Below are positions 21,127 through 32,156 of a stretch of DNA of 64,000 bases, piece by piece; within the stretch, counting starts at the first letter, position 1, and every line of letters starts with the position of its first letter. Source of the DNA: Epithemia pelagica. Lineage: Eukaryota; Bacillariophyta; Bacillariophyceae; Surirellales; Surirellaceae. The stretch spans positions 5,022,001-5,086,000 of the forward strand of contig OX337229.1 of NCBI GenBank assembly GCA_946965045.2. The letters are read 5' to 3'. Under the pieces are notes generated by a model. The model saw only the letters and a program-made list of their open reading frames with translations. It did no database searches and was not told where the DNA came from. A program made the translations under genes and the position numbers.

Positions 21127-24100
21127 ATGGGAAACGCTCCATCAGCTCCAGAAGAACCGGAGCCAATTGCTCCTTCTGAACGTCCAAGCAACAGGATTCC
21201 CAAGGATTGGAACAATGGACAAAATTTTGTGATGATCTCTCCGCAGTCGGATCTATCCAATCCCTCTCAGTTTCGTCATCGCCTGAGGGAGGGCCATGGT
21301 GCTTACCCCGTTCATCCAGCTCTTCAGACAACGATGACATCGAGACCGCACGCGCCTCGACAAACGCAGAGACGGTCGGGTAGCGCGCCTCCACCTCCAG
21401 CCAAGTTCTACTTTGAGCAAGAGAACCAGCCACAGGCTATCATCAATAAGCGAGAAAATAGAAACAAGAAACCAGAGCCCATCAAAAAGTCAGAAAAGTC
21501 TAAAACGAGATGGATCACTCAAAAGAAAATCGCTGTGAAGAATAAAGCCCGGCGAGCAAAGCGCGTTTTCAAAGGATGCTGGGAAGACCAGAAAGAAGTC
21601 CTGAATTCGATGCAATGTTGCGCACGCGAGAAAGATCCTGAACACGAGCGACTCCCCTCTTATTCTCCCAGGCGTCGAAGCTTTGTGCAAGACTACCAGT
21701 CTGTTCTCAAAGAAGGAACCGTCAAGCATGACGTTGCGCAGCTGATTCTTCCTCTGAACGATGAAGATAGAGTTCAGACAAGGCTTCCGATGGGACTAAA
21801 GAATGATATGAAACAGAGCGAGCGAGGATCGCAAAGATTCCAACAAGAAGACAGCAGCCCTCCGTTAGATCGTGAGCCCTTGACCAGACCATCTGATAAA
21901 CGAAATGATGTAGCTGCGTCTCACCCATACAGAGAACCGACGTTGAAGGAAGTCATGGCGCCGCAAATGGCGCTTGATCCACAAAATTCTCCACCCAGAA
22001 AATCTTCTGGCTCTCGTCCAGCTGTAGCCAAGGTTCGAGATGAAATAGTACATGTCGAGTCTGAAGTGAAGTCTATGAAAGCGACGGGGAAACCCGACAT
22101 AGAGATCACTAAACTCAGTGGGAATGTTCTTGCCAAATGCAAGTCATACGAAGAAATCGCCAACAAGGAAAATACAAGGCGAGAAAAGGGATTTGGATAT
22201 GAAACCAAGAGAGGACACGGTAAGTCTTTGGCTACTGGGTATACAAAAACAGTAGAAAGACGATCGTCTTTCCCACAAGCACCAAAAACTGATGAATATC
22301 AAATACAAGATGAAACAGCGGCCCCGTTAATGCCTTCGACAATTAAAAATGCCAAAGTGTCTTATGAGAAAAAAGATACCATGGGAAAAGAGACGGCATA
22401 TCTACATACAAAGGAACCTTCTAAAACGGATGATACTGATACCTCCGTTGATCGCAATGAAGGAGATAAACGTCACATCCAAGCTTATCTTGATGCCGAG
22501 GGAACCGAAAAAGACGAAAATAGAGACGTTCAATGCGTTTTACAGGGCTCAACGATTCGGCAGATGCTGCTGCAGACCTATCGTCTCCCTGGATCGGAAG
22601 AATCGTCGAGTGTCGATCGACCAAGACAGGACGAGACCCTCGAAACGGGCAAAATCATTCCCTTACTCATGGCACAGAGCCCAGCTTCCATCACCGGACC
22701 TCAAACGCCCGAAAGCAACTCTCGAAAACAGCTTGTATCAAGGCAAGCTATCCAAAACGCAACATTCCTCTTCTCTCCTAGCTACGCAGATGGCGATCAA
22801 GAGTTATTAAGAATTCCTGCTCCGCATAAAGGCTCGACTCCTTTTGCCATATCCACCGCTTCTTCTCAAAACCGTCTGGTATCACGACCACGGGCTGATC
22901 CACAAGAATGCTTTCCAACTGAAGCAGATTCTACATCGTCTTCAGCAAGAAGGGTTCGATTCTCTGCTTCGAGCGTGTCGTTGAAGTCTCAGAGTGGAGA
23001 ATACAAAGAAAGAGCAAGTGAAACATCACAGCCTTTGGATATTCAGGTACATTCCATCCCTCGAAGTCTTTCGGATCTAAGCGACAATACGGCTTTGGCA
23101 AGAGAGAGTGCGTCCTCAATTCCGGCAGCAGGTTTTCGGGGGATCAAGCCCATTATTGAAGAGGAGGAGGGAGATGGTGCGATTGGTGCGAATGAATCAC
23201 ACGAGTCGTACGACCCTCCCTGTAGCGTCGATTCCCCACCCGAAGAGGATGAAGAAACACAAACTGACGACGACGTAGACCAAGCGAACGAAGAAGAGCA
23301 ACGTGACCCCAGCTTCCCTAGCACCATGGAATATCCAACAAACTGGTCTTATGCCGTCGACATGGACAATGGGGTAACACCGTTACGGGATGGTAAGTTC
23401 GCAAGCAACGCGACACATTCTCCCTTTTTACGCTTTAAGGAAGCCAAGAAGAAGTTTTCTGGTGAAAGTGATGCAAATTTGAGAGAGGAAAAACGCGTCA
23501 GCGATGATGGTAACCACGAAGTTGGTCTAGTCCGCAGCCGTATCATAGCGATGGAGGAAATGTCATTTCAATCAAAGCACTCAAGAGAGACCAGCAATGG
23601 TCATAGCCGAACCTCAAGCCGTGAGACCCTGAAAAACGCCTCCATTTCGAGTAATCCAGCACGTGACTCGTTCCCAAAGCAGACTGCTACAAGAAAACCG
23701 AGCTTAGTTTCAATCAGCGATGGAAGTGTAGCGATTTCTCATACAACGAAAACAAAGGATACCCGTGGTGGTAGAATGAGTGGTGAGAGTGGTTTCAAGG
23801 CTGCAAGGAGAAGTAGTGCGACAAACGGGACTAACAGAAGTCACAGTGATGGGAATGGAAGCAGATCACAGATGCCAAGAGGCGCGAACAGTATCCGCAT
23901 AAGTGATCATAGCGCCACAAGCAAAAGAAGCACTAACTCAAAGTCTAGCTTTGTTGGCGGTCATTACCAAAATCAAAACGTGATCCTATTATCAACCGGT
24001 TCCCAACCTACATTGTCGAAACGGAGAAGCTCACACAGCCACAAGTCTATCAATTACGAAAGGGAATCAATGGGATCACATTCCTGCGGCTCGTTCTCAG

Positions 24101-25167
24101 CTTCCTCCCAATCGACCGTGAAGGTGCCACGCGGAGATACCCGACAAACCGACATAACAACGGGCAACCAAAGAGAATCAATGGGATCACAGTCCTCTGC
24201 CTCGCTCTCAACTTCTTCTCAGTCGACCTTGAAGGTACCACGAGGAGAGAACAACCAGGAAAACAAGAGTTCCTCCACATCTATTGCACGAAGTTATACC
24301 CAAAATCAAGCAAGAGGATCAACTGGGTCCGGTTCTCTGGCCTCTCACTCAACGACATCGCAGTCTACCCTGAAAGTTCCCAGAGCCCTGCTGAAGAATC
24401 AGCCCTTACGGCGAAGTTCATCGGGTAGCTACGACGCAGACGCATCAAGGTTGTCGAATACTGATGAATCACAGAAGGAATCTATTAGGGATGATATGGT
24501 GGCACCAGTTCCAAACCTTTCGAAGAAAAGAGTGTCGTTTGGGAAACATGTTCTTACCAAATTTGATCGCCTTCCTGACTCTGTACAATCTTCGGCGGAG
24601 GAGCGGTTGACACCAGTGTCCGACATTATGAGTACTGCTGGAAGCGAATTGGATACAACTGTCGATGACTTTGCGGCTCTTCTTCAGAACGACGGTCCAG
24701 AGGACGGGGATGACGACAGCAGCGAGGAAGAAAGTTATGAAGACGCGACTGTTTCAACGGTTCACAGAGTACAGGAGGTAGAAAGAATGATCTCAGGTAT
24801 ACCAGGCTTTTCGGAAGCAGACGATACGACATTTTGCTCGGAGTCATTGGGAACTGTAAGCACAGTTCGACAGCGACGTCAGACGTCCATGTCCGGTAGG
24901 GCCAGCTCTACGCTATCATCCGTCATGAAAGAAGAGGCCCCCATGGCGTTCCGACAAGTAGGTGCAGTTAGACCCAACGAACAGCTTCACCGTACCGTAC
25001 CCGGGTCGCTTCAGTTGTCTCCATTGCAAAAAACGCCAATGGAAGCGAGGAAATGGCGAGCCCTGGCTGCGGCAGCACAGGAAAAAACCTCTTCTTCTAA
25101 ATCCAAGCTTGGCAGCAAGCCCCGGAAGAGACTCTCGGAAAGAGAAACGAATATTCTTCTCTCATGA
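21127..25167 (+). CDS. Large disordered protein with myristoylation signal and RVxF (PP1-docking) motifs
   Basis: 1346 aa, single exon, family not recognised. The chosen ATG (21127) gives MGNAPSAPEEPEP, a good N-myristoylation consensus (G at position 2, S/A at 6). The chain is largely polar and Ser-rich. ARRVRFSAS (about residue 608) and KKRVSFGKH (about 1133) both fit the protein phosphatase 1 docking motif [K/R]-[V/I]-x-F. Residues about 978-1088 carry three imperfect repeats ending SQST(L/V)KVPR and beginning RESMGS or RGSTGS. Acidic blocks lie near residues 680-735 and 1195-1215. From motifs alone I infer a membrane-anchored scaffold or phosphatase regulator. No enzyme domain is visible. 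Confidence 0.65.
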   Translation: MGNAPSAPEEPEPIAPSERPSNRIPKDWNNGQNFVMISPQSDLSNPSQFRHRLREGHGAYPVHPALQTTMTSRPHAPRQTQRRSGSAPPPPAKFYFEQENQPQAIINKRENRNKKPEPIKKSEKSKTRWITQKKIAVKNKARRAKRVFKGCWEDQKEVLNSMQCCAREKDPEHERLPSYSPRRRSFVQDYQSVLKEGTVKHDVAQLILPLNDEDRVQTRLPMGLKNDMKQSERGSQRFQQEDSSPPLDREPLTRPSDKRNDVAASHPYREPTLKEVMAPQMALDPQNSPPRKSSGSRPAVAKVRDEIVHVESEVKSMKATGKPDIEITKLSGNVLAKCKSYEEIANKENTRREKGFGYETKRGHGKSLATGYTKTVERRSSFPQAPKTDEYQIQDETAAPLMPSTIKNAKVSYEKKDTMGKETAYLHTKEPSKTDDTDTSVDRNEGDKRHIQAYLDAEGTEKDENRDVQCVLQGSTIRQMLLQTYRLPGSEESSSVDRPRQDETLETGKIIPLLMAQSPASITGPQTPESNSRKQLVSRQAIQNATFLFSPSYADGDQELLRIPAPHKGSTPFAISTASSQNRLVSRPRADPQECFPTEADSTSSSARRVRFSASSVSLKSQSGEYKERASETSQPLDIQVHSIPRSLSDLSDNTALARESASSIPAAGFRGIKPIIEEEEGDGAIGANESHESYDPPCSVDSPPEEDEETQTDDDVDQANEEEQRDPSFPSTMEYPTNWSYAVDMDNGVTPLRDGKFASNATHSPFLRFKEAKKKFSGESDANLREEKRVSDDGNHEVGLVRSRIIAMEEMSFQSKHSRETSNGHSRTSSRETLKNASISSNPARDSFPKQTATRKPSLVSISDGSVAISHTTKTKDTRGGRMSGESGFKAARRSSATNGTNRSHSDGNGSRSQMPRGANSIRISDHSATSKRSTNSKSSFVGGHYQNQNVILLSTGSQPTLSKRRSSHSHKSINYERESMGSHSCGSFSASSQSTVKVPRGDTRQTDITTGNQRESMGSQSSASLSTSSQSTLKVPRGENNQENKSSSTSIARSYTQNQARGSTGSGSLASHSTTSQSTLKVPRALLKNQPLRRSSSGSYDADASRLSNTDESQKESIRDDMVAPVPNLSKKRVSFGKHVLTKFDRLPDSVQSSAEERLTPVSDIMSTAGSELDTTVDDFAALLQNDGPEDGDDDSSEEESYEDATVSTVHRVQEVERMISGIPGFSEADDTTFCSESLGTVSTVRQRRQTSMSGRASSTLSSVMKEEAPMAFRQVGAVRPNEQLHRTVPGSLQLSPLQKTPMEARKWRALAAAAQEKTSSSKSKLGSKPRKRLSERETNILLS

Positions 25168-25367
25168 GAACGTCTAAGACATGCTCTACAACTCCCACTC
25201 CTGTACAGTAATTTATTTTAAAGAAGTCCGATCAGATGAGTTATTCCTCTTCAATATAGCTGCCTGGGAGGACAGCACGGGGACAACTACGTAGATGATG
25301 ACCCGAGGAACAAGCAACACCCATGGCAGATTCCACTGCTCTGCGTTTTCAAAACAGTGGGCGTCGG

Positions 25368-26459
25368 TCATCTTGCTGTTTCATGTTCTTTGTTGGTGAG
25401 TTCCGCTGGATGCAATAGATTCGTCTCTCGTTGACCCATGGAACAAGAACTAGTTTGTTGGTTGTCGTTCGCTTCGATCGGGCCTTTTCTTGCTGGTGAA
25501 ATTGGGAAAACTGACGTTTCTAACGAAGAGTCATCTTTCTTCTCTTCGTCAGTTTTCCAGTGTTGTCGATTGTTTGGCATCCTTTGACCAAGCCTTCGTA
25601 CCATGGCATGGGCCGCGTTTTGAAACGTGGGTCTGTGCAATGGAGCCACATGTGGCTGTTGTTGAGTCTTAAAACAATCTTGGGTATCCTTCTCGTCGAG
25701 CGAAGCGGCCAGATCATTCTTTGCTCCAAGTATTCTGGATCGACATTTAGAGCAACAGGACAAGAGTTGCTTCTTCAGTTTGAGGTTTTCGTCCAGCGCC
25801 TTGTTTCTAGAGGACAGGAGCTTATTCAGATGATTTTCCCTTCTCAGATCGGCAGGATCAGATTCATAATTTGGGGTATCATCAGATCGAATTGGCAGTG
25901 TTACTCCCAAAAGCTGACGTTCTAGACTATGAATCTTTTGTTCATAGCCGTCCAACGATAGCTTGGAGTCTTCGTTCACTCTTTGCAGCATATACACCTC
26001 ATATTGCAGCTTGCGCATCTTCAAATCCGAATTTACAAGAATTTCATGCATGGCTTGTTTGCAGCGCTGGTAAGATTCATACATACTTTGCACGGATCCA
26101 ACTTCTGGTCGAGACGAAACAGCTTCGTGCCAGTCCAACAAATTTAATCCAAAGTCATCGTACGAAAATCCTTCACGTGCATCGGCTCCCGTAGACCCAT
26201 CACTCGAAAGGTCGTCTGCGAGAGGCTGAGCCTCACAGCTAAGCGAATCCACATCTGAAGAGTTGCAACTATGGTGGGGATAGTGCTCTGGATGGCTTTG
26301 ATTGGCTTCGGAAATGTGACGAGGTGGATGGCCCATGTTGTTGAATCCGATTCTTCTCGTTGGGGACGACGAAGAAAGCGATTGCTTGCTCGCCACCTCG
26401 ATGGACGTTACTTGATGGATCATGAACTCTGCCTTTTTCTGAACCTCAAAGGCCACCAT
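25368..26459 (-). CDS. Coiled-coil protein, unknown
   Basis: 363 aa from the ATG at 26459; an upstream in-frame ATG at 26591 would add 44 Arg-rich residues and cannot be excluded. The middle (roughly residues 120-280) is a heptad-rich helix: SMYESYQRCKQAMHEILVNS, then QYEVYMLQRVNEDSKLSL, then ENHLNKLLSSRNKALDENLK, typical of a coiled coil. A CCSKCRS cluster follows. Both ends are polar and disordered, and the N-terminal part is Ser/His-rich. No known domain is visible. Confidence 0.6.
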   Translation of the reverse strand: MVAFEVQKKAEFMIHQVTSIEVASKQSLSSSSPTRRIGFNNMGHPPRHISEANQSHPEHYPHHSCNSSDVDSLSCEAQPLADDLSSDGSTGADAREGFSYDDFGLNLLDWHEAVSSRPEVGSVQSMYESYQRCKQAMHEILVNSDLKMRKLQYEVYMLQRVNEDSKLSLDGYEQKIHSLERQLLGVTLPIRSDDTPNYESDPADLRRENHLNKLLSSRNKALDENLKLKKQLLSCCSKCRSRILGAKNDLAASLDEKDTQDCFKTQQQPHVAPLHRPTFQNAAHAMVRRLGQRMPNNRQHWKTDEEKKDDSSLETSVFPISPARKGPIEANDNQQTSSCSMGQRETNLLHPAELTNKEHETAR

Positions 26460-26718
26460 GGTCACGTCACAAGAAGAGAAAAGACGACAATACGAAAATA
26501 TATGAGGATGAGAGTGCGCGGACTGCCCCCAAGACCCGCGTGTTCGTGTACGCCGTGAACGAAGTCTTGAACCGGCACGCTCGGTCTCCATGTAGCCACA
26601 TTATTTGATCATACTCGTACTATTTATCAATATAGTCGACTGTCCTGCGTGTGAGTCGTGAACCGAAAAATATATGGGACCACGCATCGAATACTTCGGA
26701 CTTCGCGGAGAGTACCTA

Positions 26719-27255
26719 CAAGCTGAGTTCAGGGAGTGTGTTCCTGTCGTAGACTCCTGTAGAATTTGTACCAGAGGAGTAATCCTGGAAAGCGTTCTGC
26801 GTTATTAGCGTCCGACTAGCGACTTCCTAGTGGCTGAAATAAATATTTTATTAACTTTAGTGTTATGTGGGATTTCTTCCGAACGCTAGAATTTCATCAA
26901 AAATTACGAAAAAACAGTCGACTGTGTTGACCATGGTGGAGGGCCACCCCATCCGTTCGAGATGTTGCCGAGCTGCATCCAGGTGCCTTAGGGTGTTATT
27001 CGACCACCACCAATGGGGCAACAGCTCAAACGGTTGGCATCATCCACAACAACATGATCATCGGATGCACCCCACGCACGATAGTCTCGTACAAAACGAA
27101 GTTTTTCTGGGGGAACGCGAGATTGTCGAGTTTCGGAAGCACTTTGCACAACAGAGGCATAATTATAAGGGCTATATTAACAAAGATGGCTGGCGTGTAT
27201 TACGTAGATTTCCTACTGGAGCGCTACGACAGGAACATTCTGTCTGAACTCAGCT
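26719..27255. mobile_element. MITE copy 1 (TA target duplication)
   Basis: 537 bp bounded by inverted ends CAAGCTGAGTTCAG (left) and CTGAACTCAGCTTG (right), perfect over 14 bp. Dinucleotide TA flanks each side (26717-26718, 27256-27257), as for Tc1/mariner-type target duplication. It is a close relative of the element at 30983-31520 along its whole length. It encodes no recognisable transposase, so it is non-autonomous. It lies between the 3' end of the bZIP gene and the 5' side of the coiled-coil gene. Confidence 0.8.
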
Positions 27256-27270
27256 TGTAGCTCATAGCTA

Positions 27271-27334
27271 GCAGGAGTACTCCTATATAGACCCTACTCC
27301 TCTTTCGAAAAAGAAACGATCTACCTAAATACTC
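27271..27334. repeat. AGGAGTACTCCT palindrome and TACTCCT copies
   Basis: A perfect 12-bp palindrome AGGAGTACTCCT at 27271-27282 is followed by CTACTCCT at about 27292-27299 and TACTCCT at 27328-27334. It lies just downstream of the bZIP gene's stop codon, so probably in its 3' UTR. Confidence 0.6.
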
Positions 27335-27338
27335 CTAC

Positions 27339-30300
27339 TCAAATGAGCACCTCTCCATTGTTTGGGATGGGTGTAAAAGAGTTGGCGGAGGAAGATGGCA
27401 GACCCGATGGCTTTCGATTCAATAGGGTACTGTTTTCGCCCACAGATGTCGAGGTATCTGAAATCATGGTCTTGGCGCTCCTGAGCAGTCCTTCCAGCCG
27501 TTCATTGTCTCGCAAAAGAACGTTTTTGTCATCATTCAAGTCAGAGCATTGTTCCCGCAACACCTGAATTTCAATCCGCTCCCGTTCGCGCTTCCTCCGT
27601 GAGTGAACCACATTCATTCTCCTTTTTCGCTCTTTTTTCTCATCCGCAATTAATTGAGACAAAGGTTTCACACTTGAGAAATCGTACACAGTTTCATGGT
27701 CATTAGCGCCCGCTGGGAGACCCCACTCAAAACGGGTTCTTGTTTCTTGCCATTGAACAAATCGGTCGTAGCCAAAACTACCACCCAACCCTTTCGGAAG
27801 GATTTCTCGGCGAATCCCATAAGGACGCAAGTTTTCGTACAAGTCATCTTTGGAATGGCCGACGTGAAGCAGGGCTTTTTGATCACCGACAGTCCCAAAT
27901 TTTTGTCTCACCACAGAGAGCGCATTATCCAGTGCAATGTCCATCTTATCATCATCCATACTGTAAATATGAACGCAATGAAGACTCGAAACCTTCAAGG
28001 GCATTGCATGTAAGATTTGCTGAAACTCAACTCGTGTCTGTTCCTTGACCACATGGAGAAGACCAGTCACAATCACAACAACACCTTTGGATCGCGAGAT
28101 AGGATTCTCCGAGGCCACTTGGAACGCATAGAATGCGATGCGTTGAATCGACGGAGTGTCCAATTTTGCTTGTTTTGAGATGTCGTATACAATAATCACT
28201 TGTTCTTGTTTCTTTGATGGCAAAATGGAAAAGCATCCAGAGGACAACGCGGTCAAGTCAGATCTACCGAGAGCCCCCTCTCCGGTTTGTGTCATGGGAA
28301 GGTATGTTTTCCCACCAAAAAGAGCACAACGATAGGTCCAATAGAAAGAAAACTGATGCGCGGCAGTTACCACATCGCCTTCATAGCTACCCAGAAAGTG
28401 CTCTGGACAAGATTCCGATTCAACTAAGGAGGCATGGTTTGTCAAAGCTTCCACACCGCAAGCCTTTTCTTGTACCGGTAAACGATGAAGAGATTCCATG
28501 ATGCTAACCCTTTGTACTCTTACGAAGGCGTTCGACGTCACCGGGTCAGCAACCATGCCATTGACACGACCACCTGGGCCTTCTTCTCGCCTAGCACCGT
28601 ACCGATTTCGTTCAAGAGTGCAGCGCTCAAACTGCCAACGATAGATGTTATCGTATGTCCAGGAGCCTCCAGCCGGGAATGGCACGCCTTTCGGATCCAA
28701 ACCAAATTTCATCAACCCTCGCAAGATTGCTTCCGAAGTATCAGCAACATGGTTAACTGCTCGGTTTTCCATTACTCTGCCCATTACATAGTTTAACAGG
28801 GGCAAAATCATCTGAAGAAGGCTACGTCGACCTCCTGTGACCACACATTGTACAAGGTGGATGTTTTTGGCTCTCGTTGGAAAACTTTCGATTGCCATAT
28901 CTGCACATTCTTTGACAGCTCCATCAATGGATGACTGACCAAATCCCGATGTACCCAAAAGAACAACACCCACATAGCCATCGCGTCGAGATATCTCATT
29001 CTCGCATATAACCGACCAGTAGTAGAACCCCACTTTCATTCTTGTTTCCTGAACAAAGACGAAGATGAGGTGAATACATTTACCAATGAATCGTGCTGAG
29101 AAAACTCAAAGTACAGAGGATTCGTACCTTGGAATGACCAGCCCTTCTTGATGGGTTATAGCAAATGACAGTGCGACCATCTCGATCATTGGGCAATATG
29201 GTAAAGTATCCTCTTCTTACGTGAACAACATCGTCATAGCTGAGAGCACCTTCACCCGTCATTGTCATGGGCAAAAATGCGCGCTCTCGAAAGATTCGTT
29301 TCCTCCACGTCCAGTAGGTGGTGAGTCGACGAGCTGCAGCCCAAGGATCGAATCCTTCGAAACTAGAGCATGGGGTATGAGAGAACGATTCGACGACCTA
29401 GTCATCGACCGCATACTAAAAGCACTATGACTTACCGCAAGAAATTAATAGGAGTACTCTCCATCTGCACTAACGCAGGACATTTCTCAAGCGCTTCTAC
29501 GTAAGCTTGCTTTTTCTCATCAGGAAGACATTGAATCGCTGGTGGAGAACGTGAAAATGTGAATCAAGGAACATACGAAACATATAAGAAAGCCATTCTG
29601 CAAGCTCACCTTCGTCTAGTCGAGAGAGTCCAAGTTGATGTACGCCAGGATTGTTGACTCCTAATCCATTTCCACCACTACCATCTGTTCCAGACTGCAA
29701 AAGTTGTGGAGCTGCACCGCCGGTGCTCGTGGCTGTCGCTGCCACAAGACGACAGTTAGAGGGTGCAAGCACACAACTACCAGCTGCGAGAAGCCGTTCT
29801 TTGGACAACTGTATGAGAAGATATTGTTCGAAATCTATCTCATATGTCCATGATCCACCCATTGATATTGGTAAACTTGCTCGAGAGAACGCTTCTCGCT
29901 CCAGTATTTGACCAGCCATGGTTTCGCTTGTAGCCACATGAAGTTGTGCATTGCCGAAAACTCTCAATGCCTTCTCCCAAGATTGCTTTATAGACGACAG
30001 CTTCGACTGCAAAACTTGAAGTAAGGACGCATCAAGTTGTGATACAATCGGTATAACAGCGACAAGATGAAGCGCGTGTATTGTTATTGGGAACGCATCC
30101 ACAAGACGAGAGAACAAGTCAGCTCCAAGATTGGTGTCTACTGTCTCAATGAGCTCTCTTTGCAATTGAATCAACACGTAGATGCCGTCAGTATGCGACA
30201 AGTGGTTCTCGCATACCTGCTGCAGCTGATAGAAAAGTGCCCTTGACTCCAGATGCTGTGATGACAACCCCTCACAACACTTTGACTTGTTGAGAACAAA

Positions 30301-30660
30301 CACACTTCGACCAGATGAATGACACGGCAGAACTGCTGCATAACCATTTCTCAGAGATCTAATGTCTTTTGCTGACAGAGCACCAATGCCTGTAATATTT
30401 AAGGGCAGGAAGGCTCGTTGTCCAAAATTCAGTTTGCGTACATGCCAGTAACAACATATCCGACGGGCTGCCGCAATGAAATCGCCTCGTGCAAACGTCA
30501 AAAATAGTATTGGGTCGCTTTCCCTCTCCACAACAGAAGGAGCCGTGGCCATTGCTTCACGGTAGGCCAACGATTCCGCATCTGGAATGTGTCTTAGGGC
30601 ATCGATCAATCGTCGACGCAAAGCTGCCTGTTGTCGTTGTTGTTGTTGGATTTCCGCCAT
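27339..30660 (-). CDS. Three CRAL-TRIO-like modules fused to a bZIP (4 exons)
   Basis: Exons 29610-30660, 29436-29538, 29128-29362 and 27339-29048 join to 1032 aa with consensus GT-AG introns, each junction restoring a repeat-like sequence. Three modules (about 20-280, 351-600, 647-880) each read: P-D-E-x-x-x-Y, an 'R.W' helix, FLPM(T/N)xTGxGAL, a GY(F/A)(T/A)ILP stretch, a hydrophobic strand, and LGG(S)(W/F)xY at the end. This follows the order of CRAL-TRIO/Sec14 lipid-binding domains. Residues about 933-987 form a bZIP: basic region ERKRRMNVVHSRRKRER, with N-x7-R, then exactly x9 to L and four Leu every seventh residue. Single-module proteins of this kind are common in diatoms. I infer a DNA-binding regulator that may sense a hydrophobic ligand. 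Its promoter side is now occupied by the Harbinger complex 163 bp upstream. Confidence 0.8.
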
Positions 30661-30822
30661 TTTCGGCTCAATCTGTAATGTGGTGTTTTGTCTTCGAACT
30701 TTTTTTCTTGGGATTTTGGGACGTGGTACGTGGTGCAAGTGTTCCGCTCCGCTGGCTTCAACCGCCCGGGGGCAAAGGTACATATAACTCTGTTATAGAA
30801 GGGCTTAATTGCTACAATGATT

Positions 30823-30840
30823 GGGACTCTACTGCAATAC
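30823..30840. repeat. Left terminal inverted repeat of the Harbinger element
   Basis: GGGACTCTACTGCAATAC, exact complement of the right end. Preceded by ATT. Confidence 0.85.
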
Positions 30841-30982
30841 ACAAACTTATCGAGAGCGGACTCTTAAACATAATTGAACCGAAATTTGAAAATATGTTTA
30901 AGACGGTGAACACTACTGAATTCCCAACACCTAACCAGTGAGACCAAAATTACAGCGCACGCCGCACTCAACGCACGATGTA

Positions 30983-31520
30983 CAAGCTGAGTTCAGAGTT
31001 TACATCAACGACGTAGGCCCCTGTAGAATTTGTACCAGAGGAGTAATCCTCGATAGCGTTTCGCGTTTCTAATGTCCGACACGCGACGTCCTAGTGGTTG
31101 CAAGAAATATTTTATTACCTTTAGTGTAATGTGTGATTTCTTCCGAACGCTAGATTTTCATCAAAAATTACGAAAAAACAGTCGACTGTATTGACCATGG
31201 TGGAGGGCCACCCCATCCGTTCGAGATGTTGCCGAGCTGCATCCAGGTGCCTTAGGGTGTTATTCGACCACCACCAATGGGGCAACAGCTCAAACGGTTG
31301 GCATCATCCACAACCACATGATCATCGGATGCACCCAACGCACGATAGTCTCGTGCAAAACGAAGTTTTCCTGGGGGAACGCGAGATTGTCGAGTTTAGG
31401 AAGCACTTTTCACATGAGAGGCATAATTATAAGGGCTATAGTAATTAGATGACTGGCGTGATATACGTAGATTTCCTACTAAGCGCTACGTCGTTGACGT
31501 TCGGCTTGAACTCAGCTTGT
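30983..31520. mobile_element. MITE copy 2 (TA target duplication), inside the Harbinger 5' region
   Basis: 538 bp, close relative of 26719-27255. The left end CAAGCTGAGTTCA and right end TGAACTCAGCTTG are inverted over 13 bp, with TA on both sides (30981-30982, 31521-31522). It has inserted between the Harbinger left end and the transposase start. Confidence 0.8.
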
Positions 31521-32156
31521 AGAGTATTCAACTCGTGATATCTCTATATGCAATTTCGCGCCTTTTGGACCCCCGTTCCCCCAGGAAGCCAAGTTGTTTC
31601 CACCTCCACCGCGGACGTTGCACGTAGCTCTCTCCATGCGTAAGACAGGGCGTCGTCGTTTCGTTCATCTCCTTTCGTAGCTTCGTTAGAGCGTAGTTTG
31701 TAATAACCATGAACGACGAAGAGGAAGACTTGTTGTTTTTATTGCTCCATCGTAGAAGGCAGCAAGAGGATGACCGTCAATCAGAATTAGAGCGTCTTCG
31801 TCGTCGTTTGCGTTCTGGTGGAATCGGTAGAGGGTCTCTCCACCATCCTAAGCACTCCGCTTTTATGAAACTTTACAACAGTGGAGAAGATGCGTCCCTC
31901 ATAGCCTTGTGTGGATTCGACCACGCTTCTTTCCAAAAGCTGCTTCATCTGTTTGCGCCTTATTTTGATAATTGGACGCCATACCCTCAATCGGCCAAGA
32001 ATCGCACCTCCATGCGTCGATTGAGTCCGAAAGGGAAGAGGAGAGGTCGAAGGTTGATTGATGCAAAAATATGCCTTGCACTAGTATTGGCTTGGACACG
32101 TACGCGTGGATCCACAATGTTGCTCCAACTGGTCTTTGGCCTAACTGCTAACCCCT

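Noticed and set aside
26867-27247. Open frame shared by both TA-flanked MITEs
   Set aside because: The two frames diverge at their ends, show no transposase motifs and start with overlapping non-matching segments; probably chance openness in a repeat.
31540-31700. Possible Harbinger left end just before the transposase
   Set aside because: A weak CCCCCGT similarity to 49030-49080 was not convincing; the 18-bp perfect match at 30823/49149 with ATT on both sides is far better.
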